DNA of 64,000 bases from Cellulomonas sp. URHD0024 (GTDB lineage Bacteria > Actinomycetota > Actinomycetes > Actinomycetales > Cellulomonadaceae). The translations under genes and the position numbers were made by a program. The notes under the pieces are model-generated. The model saw nothing but the letters and a program-made list of their open reading frames with translations, did not search any database and was not told the DNA's origin. The stretch's first letter is position 1, and each line of letters begins with the position of its first letter. Positions 34,786 through 44,053 of this stretch are shown piece by piece. The stretch lies in NCBI RefSeq assembly GCF_000426185.1, contig NZ_AUEW01000009.1:1-64000 (forward strand), written 5' to 3'.

Positions 34786-35523
34786 TCAGCCGTGCTGGTC
34801 GATGGCCGACTGGACCGAGGCGGCGTAGCCCTCGGACGTGTAGGTAGCGCCCGAGACCGTGTCGATCTGTGCCGACTGAGCCACCATCACCTCCTGCGCC
34901 AGCACGGGCGCGGCGGACTGGTTGATCCTGCGGCTCTCGTTGGCCAGGGTGGGCACCTGCAAGGTCTGGACCTTGGTGATCGCGCTTCCGGTGAAGGTGA
35001 CCGCCACCTGGACGGATCCGTACCGGTTGTGCTCGACCGTGCCGACGATCGTGACCGTGGACTCGGCCGGTGGTGCAGGGGCCGGGGGCGGGACGTGGGT
35101 CGGTGCGGACGGTGCGACGGCGGGTGGCGCGACGGACGGCGTTGCGGGGGCGGCCGGGGCCGCGGCGGGCGGTGGCGCCGCGGGCGGTCCGGCCGGTGGG
35201 TGCGCGGTCGGAGCCGGAGCAGTCGGAGCCGGATCGGTGGGAGTGGGAGCGGTCGGAGCCGGAGCAGGCGGGGCCGGCGCGATCGGTGCGGCGCTCGCCG
35301 TGGGGGAAGCCGCGGCGGACGGAGGCGCTGCCGGGGAAGGGGCCCGCTGGACGTTGCCGGCGGCGCCCGGATCCGCCGCCGCGTCCGCCGTGACGATGCT
35401 CGTGGGACTCGGCGCCGCGAGAGTGTCCGAGGACGGCGGCACGAGCTTCGCGACGCCGGCGGCCGTCATGGCGGCGGTGGTCCCGAGGAACAGCAGGGTT
35501 CCGCGCGCTCGTCGACGTGCCAT
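34786..35523 (-). CDS. Exported FMN-binding domain protein with long Pro/Ala linker
   Basis: A 245-residue protein. The N-terminus (MARRRARGTLLFLGTTAAM) is a signal anchor, followed by about 110 residues of Ala/Pro/Thr repeats that would span the cell wall. The last 80 residues are an FMN_bind domain (VQVAVTFTGSAITKVQTL) ending with DTVSGATYTSEGY. The Ser/Thr of this SGAT-T motif is the site where ApbE-type flavin transferases attach FMN covalently. This suggests an extracellular or membrane-associated electron carrier. I see no ApbE, ferredoxin or NrfD-type partner next to it. A good GGAGGCGAG ribosome site precedes the ATG. Confidence 0.87.
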   Translation of the reverse strand: MARRRARGTLLFLGTTAAMTAAGVAKLVPPSSDTLAAPSPTSIVTADAAADPGAAGNVQRAPSPAAPPSAAASPTASAAPIAPAPPAPAPTAPTPTDPAPTAPAPTAHPPAGPPAAPPPAAAPAAPATPSVAPPAVAPSAPTHVPPPAPAPPAESTVTIVGTVEHNRYGSVQVAVTFTGSAITKVQTLQVPTLANESRRINQSAAPVLAQEVMVAQSAQIDTVSGATYTSEGYAASVQSAIDQHG

Positions 35524-35656
35524 TGCGCTCGCCTCCTCTCAGACAACGGCGAAAACCGCAGGATCATGCGCTCCCCGAGCCGCACGCTCGACGCCGAGCG
35601 ACGGGGTCAGGCCTGCGGCGTTCGACGCCGTCGGCACAGGACCGGAGAATCGTCGC

Positions 35657-36478
35657 GTGACTCTAGTCCTCGATCCGCCCCTCTTCGAGCACGTCCCCGA
35701 CATTCGCCTGATCGCCGTCGACATGGACGGCACGCTGCTCGACGACGACAAGCAGATCCACGACGAGTTCTGGCCGCTGCTCGACGACCTCGCCGACCGC
35801 GGGATCGTGCTGTGCCCGGCGAGTGGTCGCCAGTTCGCGGCGCTGCGCCGGCAGATCGGCCGGCCCGAGCTCGTCTACATCGCGGAGAACGGGGCGTACG
35901 TCGTGCGCGACGACGCGGAGGTCAGCTCGGAGACGCTCGACCTCGAGACGGCGCGGTCGGCGATCCATCTGCTGCGGCGGGCGGTGCACCTCGACACGGG
36001 AACGGTGCTGTGCGGCAAGCGCTCGGCCTACGTCGAACGCACCGACGACGCGTTCCTCGCCGAGGTGCACCCGTACTACGCACGGCTGGAGCTGGTGGAG
36101 GACCTGCTGGGGGTCGACGACGAGATCCTCAAGGTGGCCGTCCACGACTTCGGGCCCGTCGCCGACGGCGCGGGGCCTCTCCTGGCGGACTTCGAGGGTG
36201 CCGTGATCTCGGGCGCGCACTGGGTCGACGTCATGAACCCGGTCGCCGACAAGGGACTCGCCCTGCGCCACGTCCAGGACGCCCTCGGCGTGACCCGCGA
36301 GCAGACGATGGCGTTCGGCGACTACTTCAACGACGTCGGCCTGCTCGACGCGTCGGCGTGGTCGTTCGCGATGGACAACGCCCACCCGACCGTGCGGGCG
36401 CACGCGCGGTTCGTCGCGCCCGCCAACACCGCGAATGGCGTGGTCCGCACGATCAGGTCGGTGCTGGGGCTCGGCTGA
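35657..36478 (+). CDS. HAD-superfamily phosphatase, Cof type
   Basis: About 273 residues from GTG 35657. HAD motif 1 is DMDGTLLDDD, motif 2 the Ser in PASGRQFAAL, motif 3 the Lys in ADKGLALRHVQ and motif 4 is GDYFNDVGLLDAS. The inserted cap between motifs 2 and 3 is of the C2 type. Members dephosphorylate sugar phosphates or cofactors; specificity cannot be told. It is divergent from the FMN-binding gene and converges on the large surface protein, which stops six bases away. Confidence 0.9.
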   Translation: MTLVLDPPLFEHVPDIRLIAVDMDGTLLDDDKQIHDEFWPLLDDLADRGIVLCPASGRQFAALRRQIGRPELVYIAENGAYVVRDDAEVSSETLDLETARSAIHLLRRAVHLDTGTVLCGKRSAYVERTDDAFLAEVHPYYARLELVEDLLGVDDEILKVAVHDFGPVADGAGPLLADFEGAVISGAHWVDVMNPVADKGLALRHVQDALGVTREQTMAFGDYFNDVGLLDASAWSFAMDNAHPTVRAHARFVAPANTANGVVRTIRSVLGLG

Positions 36479-36484
36479 CCCTTC

Positions 36485-39400
36485 TCAGTGCCGACGCCGG
36501 TGCCTGCGGCGAGCCGAGGTCGTGACCAGCAGCGCACCGAGGGACAGTGCCAGCAGCGACGCGACCATCAGCGGATAGACGTCGCCCGCACCCGTCGCCG
36601 ACAGCGCCCCCGACCCGCTGCCTGTCGTCGGCGTCGCGGGTGGCGTGGTCGGCGGTGGCGTGGTCGGCGGGGGTGTCACCGGCGGCTCCGTGACCAGCGG
36701 CTGGACGACGACCACGACGGCGGTCTCGCTGCACAGCGACGTCGACTCCGCACACCTCGTGTACAAGAAGGTGTCTGCGCCGACGAAGCCAGGGTCCGGG
36801 GTGTAGACCAGCGGCGCGACGACGCGCAGATCCACGTTGCCGGTGCCGACGATGGCTCGGACGAGCTCGAGACCGCCGCCGGTCACGGTGCCGTGCGCGG
36901 GCGGGCGCGTGACGACGGGTGTGCCGGCGTCGCCGAAGTCGTTCCCCGCGACGTCGATCGAGATCGCCGTGTCCTGCAGGGTCGCGGTCAGGACCGGGTT
37001 GACGTCCGGGGACACCTCGACGAGCACCTGCGCCTCGGCGCACAGCGGTGGGCCGCTCGGAGCGCAGACGCGGTAGACCAGCTGGTCGTGCCCCGTGAAC
37101 GTGGCGATCGGCGTGTAGGTGAGCAGCCCGCCCCTCAGGTCGACGGTCCCGTCGGCGGGGCCGGAGACGATCGTCGCGACGGGGTCGGGTCCGGTGATGT
37201 CGTTGGCCAGCAGGTCCACGGTGTCCGGTGCGCCGGCCTCGGTGGCCAGCGCGTCACTGGTGGCGAGGGGTTGCACGGACACCCGCACGGTCGCGGTCGC
37301 GCAGACGTCCGCGTCGACGGTCGAGCAGATGGTGTAGCGGAAGGTGTCGGTGCCGACGAAGCCGTTGTCCGGTGTGTAGACGACCGACGCGCCGACCTCG
37401 GTGCTGCCGTTCGCGGGCTGGGTGAGGTCCTGGAGGCCGCCGACGGCGCCGACGTCGTTGGTCTCGACCGGGATGTCGACGGACCCGTTCGCCTCGACGA
37501 CGGCGACGTCGTCCTCCGCGACCGGGAGCACCGTCACCGTGACGAGCGCGGTCCCGCAGTTGGTCGGCTCGGCGATCGCGCACGCCCGCACGGTGAACTC
37601 GTCGCGGCCGGTGAACGGGCCCGTCGGGGTGTACGTGACCCGGCCGGTCCCGTCGACCGTGCCCGTGCCGTCGACGGCGGCACCCGAGACGGTGAACACC
37701 AGGTCGGCTGCGGCGTGGTTGAACGTCAGGTCGGCGACGACGGGCACGGTCGCCGTCGTCGTCAGGTCCTTCCCCTGGACCACGACCGGTGGCAGCGGCT
37801 GCGGGTCGACGTGCACGGTCACCGTCCCGATGGTGCACAGGTTCGCTTCCGCGGTCGCGCACACCTGGTACTGGAAGGTGTCGTCACCGGTGAACCCGGC
37901 GTCCGGCGTGTACGTCGCCCGCCCGTCCGGCTCGACGACTGCCGTCCCGTCCACCGGGCTGACGACGACGACCGGCGAGCCGACACCGCCGAGGTCGTTG
38001 ACGGTGAGCGGGAAGGTCACCGGGATGCCGGCGGTCGTCGCGGCGGCATCCGGCTGCGCGACCGGCGCGATGGTCGCCGTCACGGTCGCCTGGTCGCACA
38101 GCCGGTCGGTGGCGTCGTCACAGACCTGCACCCCGAACGTGAACACGTCCGCGGTGTTCGCCGGCGGGGTGAACGTGAACGAGCCGCTCGTGCTGACCAC
38201 CGCGTTCCCGGCCGCCGGCGGGGTGAGCAGCGTGACGGTCAGCACCTGGCCGACGTCCGGGTCGGACACGAGGACCTGCCCCGACACCGGAGCACCGGCG
38301 GGCCCCGTGACGCTCGCGTCCTGCGCCGTCGGCGCCAGGTTCGGGGGCAGGGTCACGGTGACGTCCACGGTGGCGGTGGCGCACACGTCCGTGTCGACGG
38401 TCGAGCAGATGGTGTAGGTGAAGCTGTCGACGCCGACGAACCCGTCGTCGGGGGTGTACCGGACGGACGTCGTCACCGGCAGCGCGGTGCCGTTGGCCGG
38501 GTCGGACACGTCCTGCGGCGTGCCGACGGTGCCGACGTCGTTCGCCTCGACGGGGATGTCGGCGCTGCTGCCCGCCTCGACGACGGCGGAGTCGTCACCG
38601 GCGACGGGGACGACCGTCACGGTGACGACCGCGGTCCCGCAGTTGGCCGGCTCGGTGACCGCGCACGCCCGCACCGTGAACTCGTCGCGGCCTGTGAACA
38701 GGCCGGCCGGGGTGTAGGTGACCCGGCCGGTCGCGTCGACGACCCCCGTGCCGTCGGTCGCGGCGCTCGACACGGTGAAGGCCAGGTCCGTTGCGGCGTG
38801 GTTGAAGGTCAGGTCGGCCACGACCGGGACGGTCGCCGTCGTCGTCAGGGCCGCGGGCTGCCCCTGCACGGGCGGCAGCGGCTGCGCGCCGACGTGCACC
38901 GTCGCGGACCCGGTGGTGCACAGCGCGGGCTCCGCGGTCGCGCACACCCGATACCCGAAGGTGTCGTCGCCCGTGAACCCGGCATCCGGGGTGTACGTCG
39001 CCTGATCGCCCGGCTCGATCGTCACCGTGCCGTCCACCGGGCTCGTGACGACGACAGGAGCTCCGACTCCCCCGAGGTCGTTGCCGGTCAGGGAGAGCGT
39101 CACCGGGACGCCGGCGGTCGTGGTCGCGAAGTCCGGGTGCGCGACCGGGGTGATCGTCGCGGTCACGTCCGCCTGGTCGCACAGCTGGTCCGGGTGGTCG
39201 TCGCAGACCTGCGCGACGAACGTGAACACGTCCGCAGTGTTCGTCGGCGGGGTGAACGTGAAGGTCCCGTCAGGGTTCACGACCGCGGCCCCGGTGGTGG
39301 GCGGGGTGAGCAGGGTGAAGGAGAGGGCCTGACCGACGTCCGGGTCGGACGCCTCCACCCGCCCGGACACGGCCGCGTCCGCGGGCCCCGTGACGTTCGC

Positions 39401-42400
39401 GTCCTGCGCGGTCGGGGGCTGGTTCGGCGGCTCGCTCACCAGCACCGACACCGTGGCGGTCGCGCACACGTCGACGTCGACCGTCGAGCAGATCGTGTAC
39501 GTGAACGTGTCCGTGCCGACGAAGCCCGCGTCCGGGGTGTACCGGACCAGCCCGGCCGACACGACCGCGGTCCCGCCGGCCGGGTCGGACAGGTCCTGCG
39601 GCGGTCCGACCGTGCCGATGTCGTTCGTCGCGACGGGGATGTCGACGCTGCCGCCCGCCTCGACGGCCGCGGAGTCGTCGCCGGCGACGGGGAGCACGGT
39701 GACCGTGACGAGCGCGGTCCCGCAGTTGGCCGGCTCGCTCACCGCGCACGCCCGCACCGTGAACTCGTCGCGACCCGTGAACAGACCGGTCGGGGTGTAC
39801 GTGACCCGGCCCGTCGCGTCGACGACGCCGGTGCCGTCGGTCGCGGCACCCGAGACCGTGAACACCAGGTCGGGCGCCGCGTGGTTGAACGTCAGGTACG
39901 CCACGACGGGGACGGTCGCCGTCGTCGTCAGGGTCGCCGGCTCGACCTCGACCGGCGGCAGCGGCGCCGGGTCCACGAACACGGTGGCGGTGCCGGTGAC
40001 GCACAGGCTCGGCTCCGCCGTCGCACAGACCGTGTACTGGAACGCGTCCTGACCGGTGAAGCCGGGGTCCGGGGTGTACGACGCCTGACCGTCGGCGGCG
40101 ACCGTCACGTCGCCGTCGGCGGGGCCGGGCGCGACGAGGGCCGGGGCGCCCACCCCGCCGCGGTCGTTCGCGGTCAGGCTGAACGCCACGGGCGTGTCGA
40201 CGACGGTCGTCGCGTTGTCGGGGTGCGCGACCGGCGTGATCGTCGCGGTGACGGTGGCCGGGTCGCACAGCTGGTCGGGATCGTTGTCGCAGACCCGGAC
40301 GACGAACGTGAACACGTCGGCGGTGTCCGCCGGCGGGGTGAACGTGAACGACCTGTCCGGGTTCACGACCGCGGTGCCGGCGGACGGCGGCACGAGCAGG
40401 GTCGCCGTCAGCACCTGGCCGACGTCGGGGTCGCTCGCCGGGACGATGCCCGAGAGGGGCGCGTCCGCGGGACCGGTGACCGCGACGTCCTGTGCCGTCG
40501 GCGGCTCGTTCGGGGGCTCGAGGACGTTGATCGCCACGACTGCCTCGCCGCACACCGTGACCGGGTTCGAGCAGATCCGGTACGTGAGCAGGTCCGGGCC
40601 GACGTAGTCGGGTCCGGGCGTGTACTCGACCTCCGCGCCGACCATGACGGCGGTGCCGTGGGCCGGGGCGTCGACGATCCTCGGGCCGCCGACGCTGTCC
40701 CCGACGTCGTTGGTCAGCACCGGGATCGAGACCGGCACGTTCTGGATGGTCTCCGCTGCGTCGCGCACCGCCAGCGGCGCCACGACCACGGTGACCGTCC
40801 CCGTCGCGCACCCCTGGGGCAGCGCGTTGTCGCAGCCCTGGATGGCGAACCCGTCGATGCCGGTGAACGTGCCGTCGGGCGTGTACTCGAACACGCCGTC
40901 CGGGCCTGCCGTCGCGACGCCGTGCGCCGCCTGGGTCGCCAGCTCGGTGACGACCTCTTGTCCCTCGTCCGGGTCGCTGACCGGGATGGCACCGGCGACG
41001 GTCTGGGTCGCCCGGGTGGACACGACGACGTCGTCCAGGACCGGTGGGAGGTTGCCGGCAGGCAGCGTCCCGTTCACCCGGGTGGTGACCGCCTGCCCGG
41101 GGGTGGACCCGTTGTTGTTCGACGGGTTCGGGTCGCTCGTCGTGCTCGTCGAGCTCACGGTGTTGGTGAGCGTCCCGGACATGGGCGCGAACCCCGTGAC
41201 GGTGAGCTGGACGTCCGCCTGGTTCGCCAGCGACGCCACGGTCCACGTCACGGTCCCCCCGGCGACGACACCGCCGCCGGTCGCGAACACGTTGGTCAGC
41301 TCGGCGGGCAGGGTGTCGGTGACGACGATCCCGGTGGCCGTGTCGGGGCCGGCGTTGTGCACCGTGACGGCGTAGTTGACGGTGCCGCCGGGGGAGACGT
41401 TGGCCGGGCCCGTCTTGGTCAGCAGGACGTCCGCGACCGGCTCGTGCGTGGCGCAGGTGCCGACCGTGGCGTCCGGTGGCGGGTTCTCGACCGTTCCGGC
41501 GACGGTGTTGACCACGGAGCCGCTCTGCTGGTCGAAGACCTTCGGGGCCGCCGGCGGGGTCAGGTCCTGCACGACGATCGGCTGCGCGGGGGTGTCGCCG
41601 GCGAAGACCAGCTCGGAGAGGGTGGTGCCGGCGAACCGGAAGCGGCCGAACCCCGTGACCGTGCCCGAGTTGTCCAGCGTCTCGGAGACGGTGATGCCGT
41701 CCGGCGTCTGGGTGAACACCCCTTCCTGTCCCACACGGAGCACACCGCTGGGCGCGCGGATGATGCCGGCGTTCGTGACGCCGCTGCCGCTGCCGCTGTT
41801 GACGGTGACGTCGTCGCTGGAGTCGATGACGCACTCGTTGCTCATCGTCGCGCCCGCGTTCACGCGGAACGGGCCGCCGAAGACACGGATGTGCCCGGTG
41901 TTGCGCAGGACGCCGTCGACCGCCAGACCGTGGCGGGTGACGAGCTCACCGGAGTTCAGCAGCGTCGACCCGGCGGTCGTGTCGAGGCGCGCCTCCAGCC
42001 GCCCGGCGTTGTCCACCTGCGAGCCCGAGTTCAGGTCGATCGTGCCGGTCGTCGCCGACCCCGTCGGACCGATCGTGAGCTCGCTGGACCCGTCCAGGGT
42101 CAGGTTGCCGAGCGTGGCGGTCCCCTGGACGACCAGGTCGAACTCGGAGACCGACGTCAGGGAGGGCAGGTCCGCGGCACCGAGCACGAACAGGTCGCCG
42201 GCCGGGCTCTTCATCGTCCTGGGCTGCAGCGTGGCGTCCGTGTCGACGCACAGGGTCCCGTCCGCGCCCAGGTCGAGCTTTCCCGTGTAGGTGCCCGCGG
42301 TCAGCAGGAGGACCTGCCCCGCGGTGACGGTCAGGTCGTCGTCGTTGCCGCCGGCCGACGTCGACGTCGGGGTGTCGCACACGCTCACGGGCGGCGGCTC

Positions 42401-42481
42401 CGCCGACGCCGGATCGAGTGGTCCCAGACCGAGCGCGACGAGGAGGATCACGACGCCGAGGGCGGCGGCCTTTCCTCGCAT
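36485..42481 (-). CDS. Giant cell-wall-anchored repeat protein
   Basis: About 1998 residues from ATG 42481, preceded by GGAGG. A signal peptide ends DPASA (residue 27). Residues 28-355 are rich in short beta turns (TATLGNLTLDGSSELTIGPTG, NTGHIRVFGG), possibly a beta-helix stalk. A DUF11 domain follows (about 351-457, ADVLLTKTGPANVSPGGTVNY). Residues 470-1930 are Ig/Big_9-like domains organised in three superrepeats of about 361 residues. A Pro/Thr wall-spanning linker leads to LSATG (about 1959-1963), a membrane helix and the tail RRRHRRRH, a sortase signal close to the LAxTG class used by actinobacterial class E enzymes. Adhesion or a cell-surface layer is the likely role; no catalytic domain is seen. 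Confidence 0.87.
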   Translation of the reverse strand: MRGKAAALGVVILLVALGLGPLDPASAEPPPVSVCDTPTSTSAGGNDDDLTVTAGQVLLLTAGTYTGKLDLGADGTLCVDTDATLQPRTMKSPAGDLFVLGAADLPSLTSVSEFDLVVQGTATLGNLTLDGSSELTIGPTGSATTGTIDLNSGSQVDNAGRLEARLDTTAGSTLLNSGELVTRHGLAVDGVLRNTGHIRVFGGPFRVNAGATMSNECVIDSSDDVTVNSGSGSGVTNAGIIRAPSGVLRVGQEGVFTQTPDGITVSETLDNSGTVTGFGRFRFAGTTLSELVFAGDTPAQPIVVQDLTPPAAPKVFDQQSGSVVNTVAGTVENPPPDATVGTCATHEPVADVLLTKTGPANVSPGGTVNYAVTVHNAGPDTATGIVVTDTLPAELTNVFATGGGVVAGGTVTWTVASLANQADVQLTVTGFAPMSGTLTNTVSSTSTTSDPNPSNNNGSTPGQAVTTRVNGTLPAGNLPPVLDDVVVSTRATQTVAGAIPVSDPDEGQEVVTELATQAAHGVATAGPDGVFEYTPDGTFTGIDGFAIQGCDNALPQGCATGTVTVVVAPLAVRDAAETIQNVPVSIPVLTNDVGDSVGGPRIVDAPAHGTAVMVGAEVEYTPGPDYVGPDLLTYRICSNPVTVCGEAVVAINVLEPPNEPPTAQDVAVTGPADAPLSGIVPASDPDVGQVLTATLLVPPSAGTAVVNPDRSFTFTPPADTADVFTFVVRVCDNDPDQLCDPATVTATITPVAHPDNATTVVDTPVAFSLTANDRGGVGAPALVAPGPADGDVTVAADGQASYTPDPGFTGQDAFQYTVCATAEPSLCVTGTATVFVDPAPLPPVEVEPATLTTTATVPVVAYLTFNHAAPDLVFTVSGAATDGTGVVDATGRVTYTPTGLFTGRDEFTVRACAVSEPANCGTALVTVTVLPVAGDDSAAVEAGGSVDIPVATNDIGTVGPPQDLSDPAGGTAVVSAGLVRYTPDAGFVGTDTFTYTICSTVDVDVCATATVSVLVSEPPNQPPTAQDANVTGPADAAVSGRVEASDPDVGQALSFTLLTPPTTGAAVVNPDGTFTFTPPTNTADVFTFVAQVCDDHPDQLCDQADVTATITPVAHPDFATTTAGVPVTLSLTGNDLGGVGAPVVVTSPVDGTVTIEPGDQATYTPDAGFTGDDTFGYRVCATAEPALCTTGSATVHVGAQPLPPVQGQPAALTTTATVPVVADLTFNHAATDLAFTVSSAATDGTGVVDATGRVTYTPAGLFTGRDEFTVRACAVTEPANCGTAVVTVTVVPVAGDDSAVVEAGSSADIPVEANDVGTVGTPQDVSDPANGTALPVTTSVRYTPDDGFVGVDSFTYTICSTVDTDVCATATVDVTVTLPPNLAPTAQDASVTGPAGAPVSGQVLVSDPDVGQVLTVTLLTPPAAGNAVVSTSGSFTFTPPANTADVFTFGVQVCDDATDRLCDQATVTATIAPVAQPDAAATTAGIPVTFPLTVNDLGGVGSPVVVVSPVDGTAVVEPDGRATYTPDAGFTGDDTFQYQVCATAEANLCTIGTVTVHVDPQPLPPVVVQGKDLTTTATVPVVADLTFNHAAADLVFTVSGAAVDGTGTVDGTGRVTYTPTGPFTGRDEFTVRACAIAEPTNCGTALVTVTVLPVAEDDVAVVEANGSVDIPVETNDVGAVGGLQDLTQPANGSTEVGASVVYTPDNGFVGTDTFRYTICSTVDADVCATATVRVSVQPLATSDALATEAGAPDTVDLLANDITGPDPVATIVSGPADGTVDLRGGLLTYTPIATFTGHDQLVYRVCAPSGPPLCAEAQVLVEVSPDVNPVLTATLQDTAISIDVAGNDFGDAGTPVVTRPPAHGTVTGGGLELVRAIVGTGNVDLRVVAPLVYTPDPGFVGADTFLYTRCAESTSLCSETAVVVVVQPLVTEPPVTPPPTTPPPTTPPATPTTGSGSGALSATGAGDVYPLMVASLLALSLGALLVTTSARRRHRRRH
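37265..40512 (-). repeat. Three tandem superrepeats inside the giant surface protein
   Basis: Anchors such as GTCCTG(T/C)G lie at 40487, 39401 and 38318, spacings of 1086 and 1083 bases. Each unit has four parts: TAQDxxVTGPADAPxSG with SDPDVGQ; an AGVPVTFSLTxNDLGG part; a TTTATVPVVADLTFNHAA part with FTGRDEFTVRACA; and a VEAGGSVDIPVETND part with FVGTDTFTYTICS. Similarity is high at DNA level, so copy number could change by recombination. Confidence 0.85.
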
Positions 42482-42572
42482 GGCGCCTCCGGGCACGCGC
42501 TCGCTCTGAACGTTGCCCCCACTGTGTCCCAGTCTGTGCCAGTTTGCGACCCATCGGCCCAGAATGGTCGCC

Positions 42573-43130
42573 ATGACCGTCGCGGGCCTGCTGCTCACCC
42601 CCGGTGCGAGCGCAGGGCGCGACAGCCCGCCGCTGGTCGCCGTCGAGAAGGCCGTCGACCCGCTGCCCGTGCTGCGGGTGGACTTCCCCAACCGCGCCGC
42701 CGGCAGCCGCGCACCCGAGCGTGCGCCGGTGGCGATCGCCCACGTGCGGTCGACGGCGTCCTCGATGGCCGAGGCTCTGGGGGTGCCGCCGGAGACCCTC
42801 GTCCTCGGCGGCCGGTCGTTCGGTGGCCGGATGTGCTCGATGGCGGTCGCGGAGGGCCAGCCGGCTGCCGGTCTCGTCCTGCTGTCCTATCCCCTGCACC
42901 CGCCCGGCCGACCCGACCGCCTCCGGATCGAGCACCTGCCCGCGATCACCGTCCCGGTCCTCGCCATCTCCGGCGAGCGCGACCCGTTCGGCACGCCCGA
43001 CGAGCTCCGGACGCACCTCGCGGCGATCGCCGGACCGGTCGCGACCGTGTTCGTCGCCGGGACCCACACGCCGTCGAACAACGGCGCGGTCGCGCAGGCG
43101 GTCCGCGACTGGCTCGCCACGATCGGCTGA
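42573..43130 (+). CDS. Alpha/beta hydrolase, TEX30/KANL3-like
   Basis: About 185 residues from ATG 42573 (an ATG at 42564 would add three residues). It opens with VAGLLLTPGASAGRDSP, has the nucleophile elbow GGRSFGGRM, a candidate Asp in SGERDPFG and a His in AGTHTPSN near the end. Small alpha/beta hydrolases of this type (COG3571) are widespread and poorly characterised. It is divergent from the giant surface protein with about 90 bases between starts. Confidence 0.83.
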   Translation: MTVAGLLLTPGASAGRDSPPLVAVEKAVDPLPVLRVDFPNRAAGSRAPERAPVAIAHVRSTASSMAEALGVPPETLVLGGRSFGGRMCSMAVAEGQPAAGLVLLSYPLHPPGRPDRLRIEHLPAITVPVLAISGERDPFGTPDELRTHLAAIAGPVATVFVAGTHTPSNNGAVAQAVRDWLATIG

Positions 43131-43171
43131 ATCGCCCACGCCGTAGGGTCGCGACGCCCTACGCTCCCCCG

Positions 43172-43840
43172 GTGACGACGCGCTGGTGGACCCGACGCCG
43201 CACCCTCTGGGTCGCCCTCGGTGCGCTCGGCGTGGTCGTCGTCGCGCCGCTGCTCTGGGTGCAGGGCCTGGGGCAGTCCAAGGTCCGGTCCGCGGACGCG
43301 ATCCCACCGACCGCCGTCGCGCTGGTCCTGGGCGCGGGCCTGAAGCCGGACGGCACGCCGTCGGTGTACCTCGCGCGCCGGCTCGAGGCAGCCCGCTCGC
43401 TGTACGAGCAGGGCGCGGTGGAGGTCATCCTGGTCAGCGGCGACAACGGCACGGCGAGCCACGACGAGCCGACTGCGATGCAGGACTGGCTGCTCGCGCA
43501 CGGAGTCCCCGGCGACAAGGTGGTCCGCGACCACGCCGGCTTCGACACCCACGACTCCTGCGTCCGCGCGCACGACGTGTTCGGGGTGCGCGACGCGGTC
43601 GTCGTGACCCAGGACTACCACCTGCGGCGCGCGCTGTTCTCCTGCAGCCTGGCCGGGATCGACGTGGTGGGCGTGGGGGTGTCGTCGACGAGCGTCCACC
43701 CGAAGCAGGCCGTGCTCTGGCGGCTGCGCGAGGGGCCCGCATCGTTGCGCGCGGCCTGGGACGCGGTCACCCGACGGCCGGCCATCTACCCCGGGCCGGT
43801 CGAGACATCGGTGCAGGACGCACTCACCGAGGCGCCCTGA
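43172..43840 (+). CDS. YdcF/SanA-like DUF218 membrane protein
   Basis: About 222 residues from GTG 43172. One membrane segment (TLWVALGALGVVVVAPLLWVQ) anchors a DUF218 domain with VALVLGAGLKPDGTPSVYLARRLEAA, VILVSGDNGTASHDEPTAM and AVVVTQDYHLRRALF. SanA in enterobacteria influences envelope permeability and vancomycin sensitivity. The acidic and His residues typical of the family are present. The exact reaction is unknown. Confidence 0.88.
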   Translation: MTTRWWTRRRTLWVALGALGVVVVAPLLWVQGLGQSKVRSADAIPPTAVALVLGAGLKPDGTPSVYLARRLEAARSLYEQGAVEVILVSGDNGTASHDEPTAMQDWLLAHGVPGDKVVRDHAGFDTHDSCVRAHDVFGVRDAVVVTQDYHLRRALFSCSLAGIDVVGVGVSSTSVHPKQAVLWRLREGPASLRAAWDAVTRRPAIYPGPVETSVQDALTEAP

Positions 43841-43841
43841 C

Positions 43842-44012
43842 GTGTCGATGGATGCGGCACGACGGGCGCACGGGCCCGTCGACCTCCTGGCGCCCGCTGC
43901 GCAGATCGCCGGCGTGCGCGTCGCCCTGCCGGCCGACCTCGACGACCTGGCCCACGGGCGGTCGTCCGCGGGTGTCGGGGCGGCGGTCCGTCGGCGTGCC
44001 GGCGTCGTATAG
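43842..44012 (+). CDS. Possible small protein of 56 residues
   Basis: A GTG at 43842, one base after the preceding stop, opens a frame that ends at TAG 44010-44012. The product (MSMDAARRAHGPVDLLAPAA at its start) has no recognisable motif or membrane segment. Close spacing to the YdcF-like gene is the only support; it may not be a gene. Confidence 0.25.
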   Translation: MSMDAARRAHGPVDLLAPAAQIAGVRVALPADLDDLAHGRSSAGVGAAVRRRAGVV

Positions 44013-44053
44013 CGTCAGGCGGTCCGAGGGAGTCAACGTGCGAGGAGTCGACG

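Noticed and set aside
36488..43840. A plus-strand open frame of 2450 codons
   Set aside because: It is almost wholly antisense to the repeat-rich surface protein, is dominated by Arg, Gly, Val and Asp, and has no domain. Only its last 222 codons (from 43172) are a real gene.
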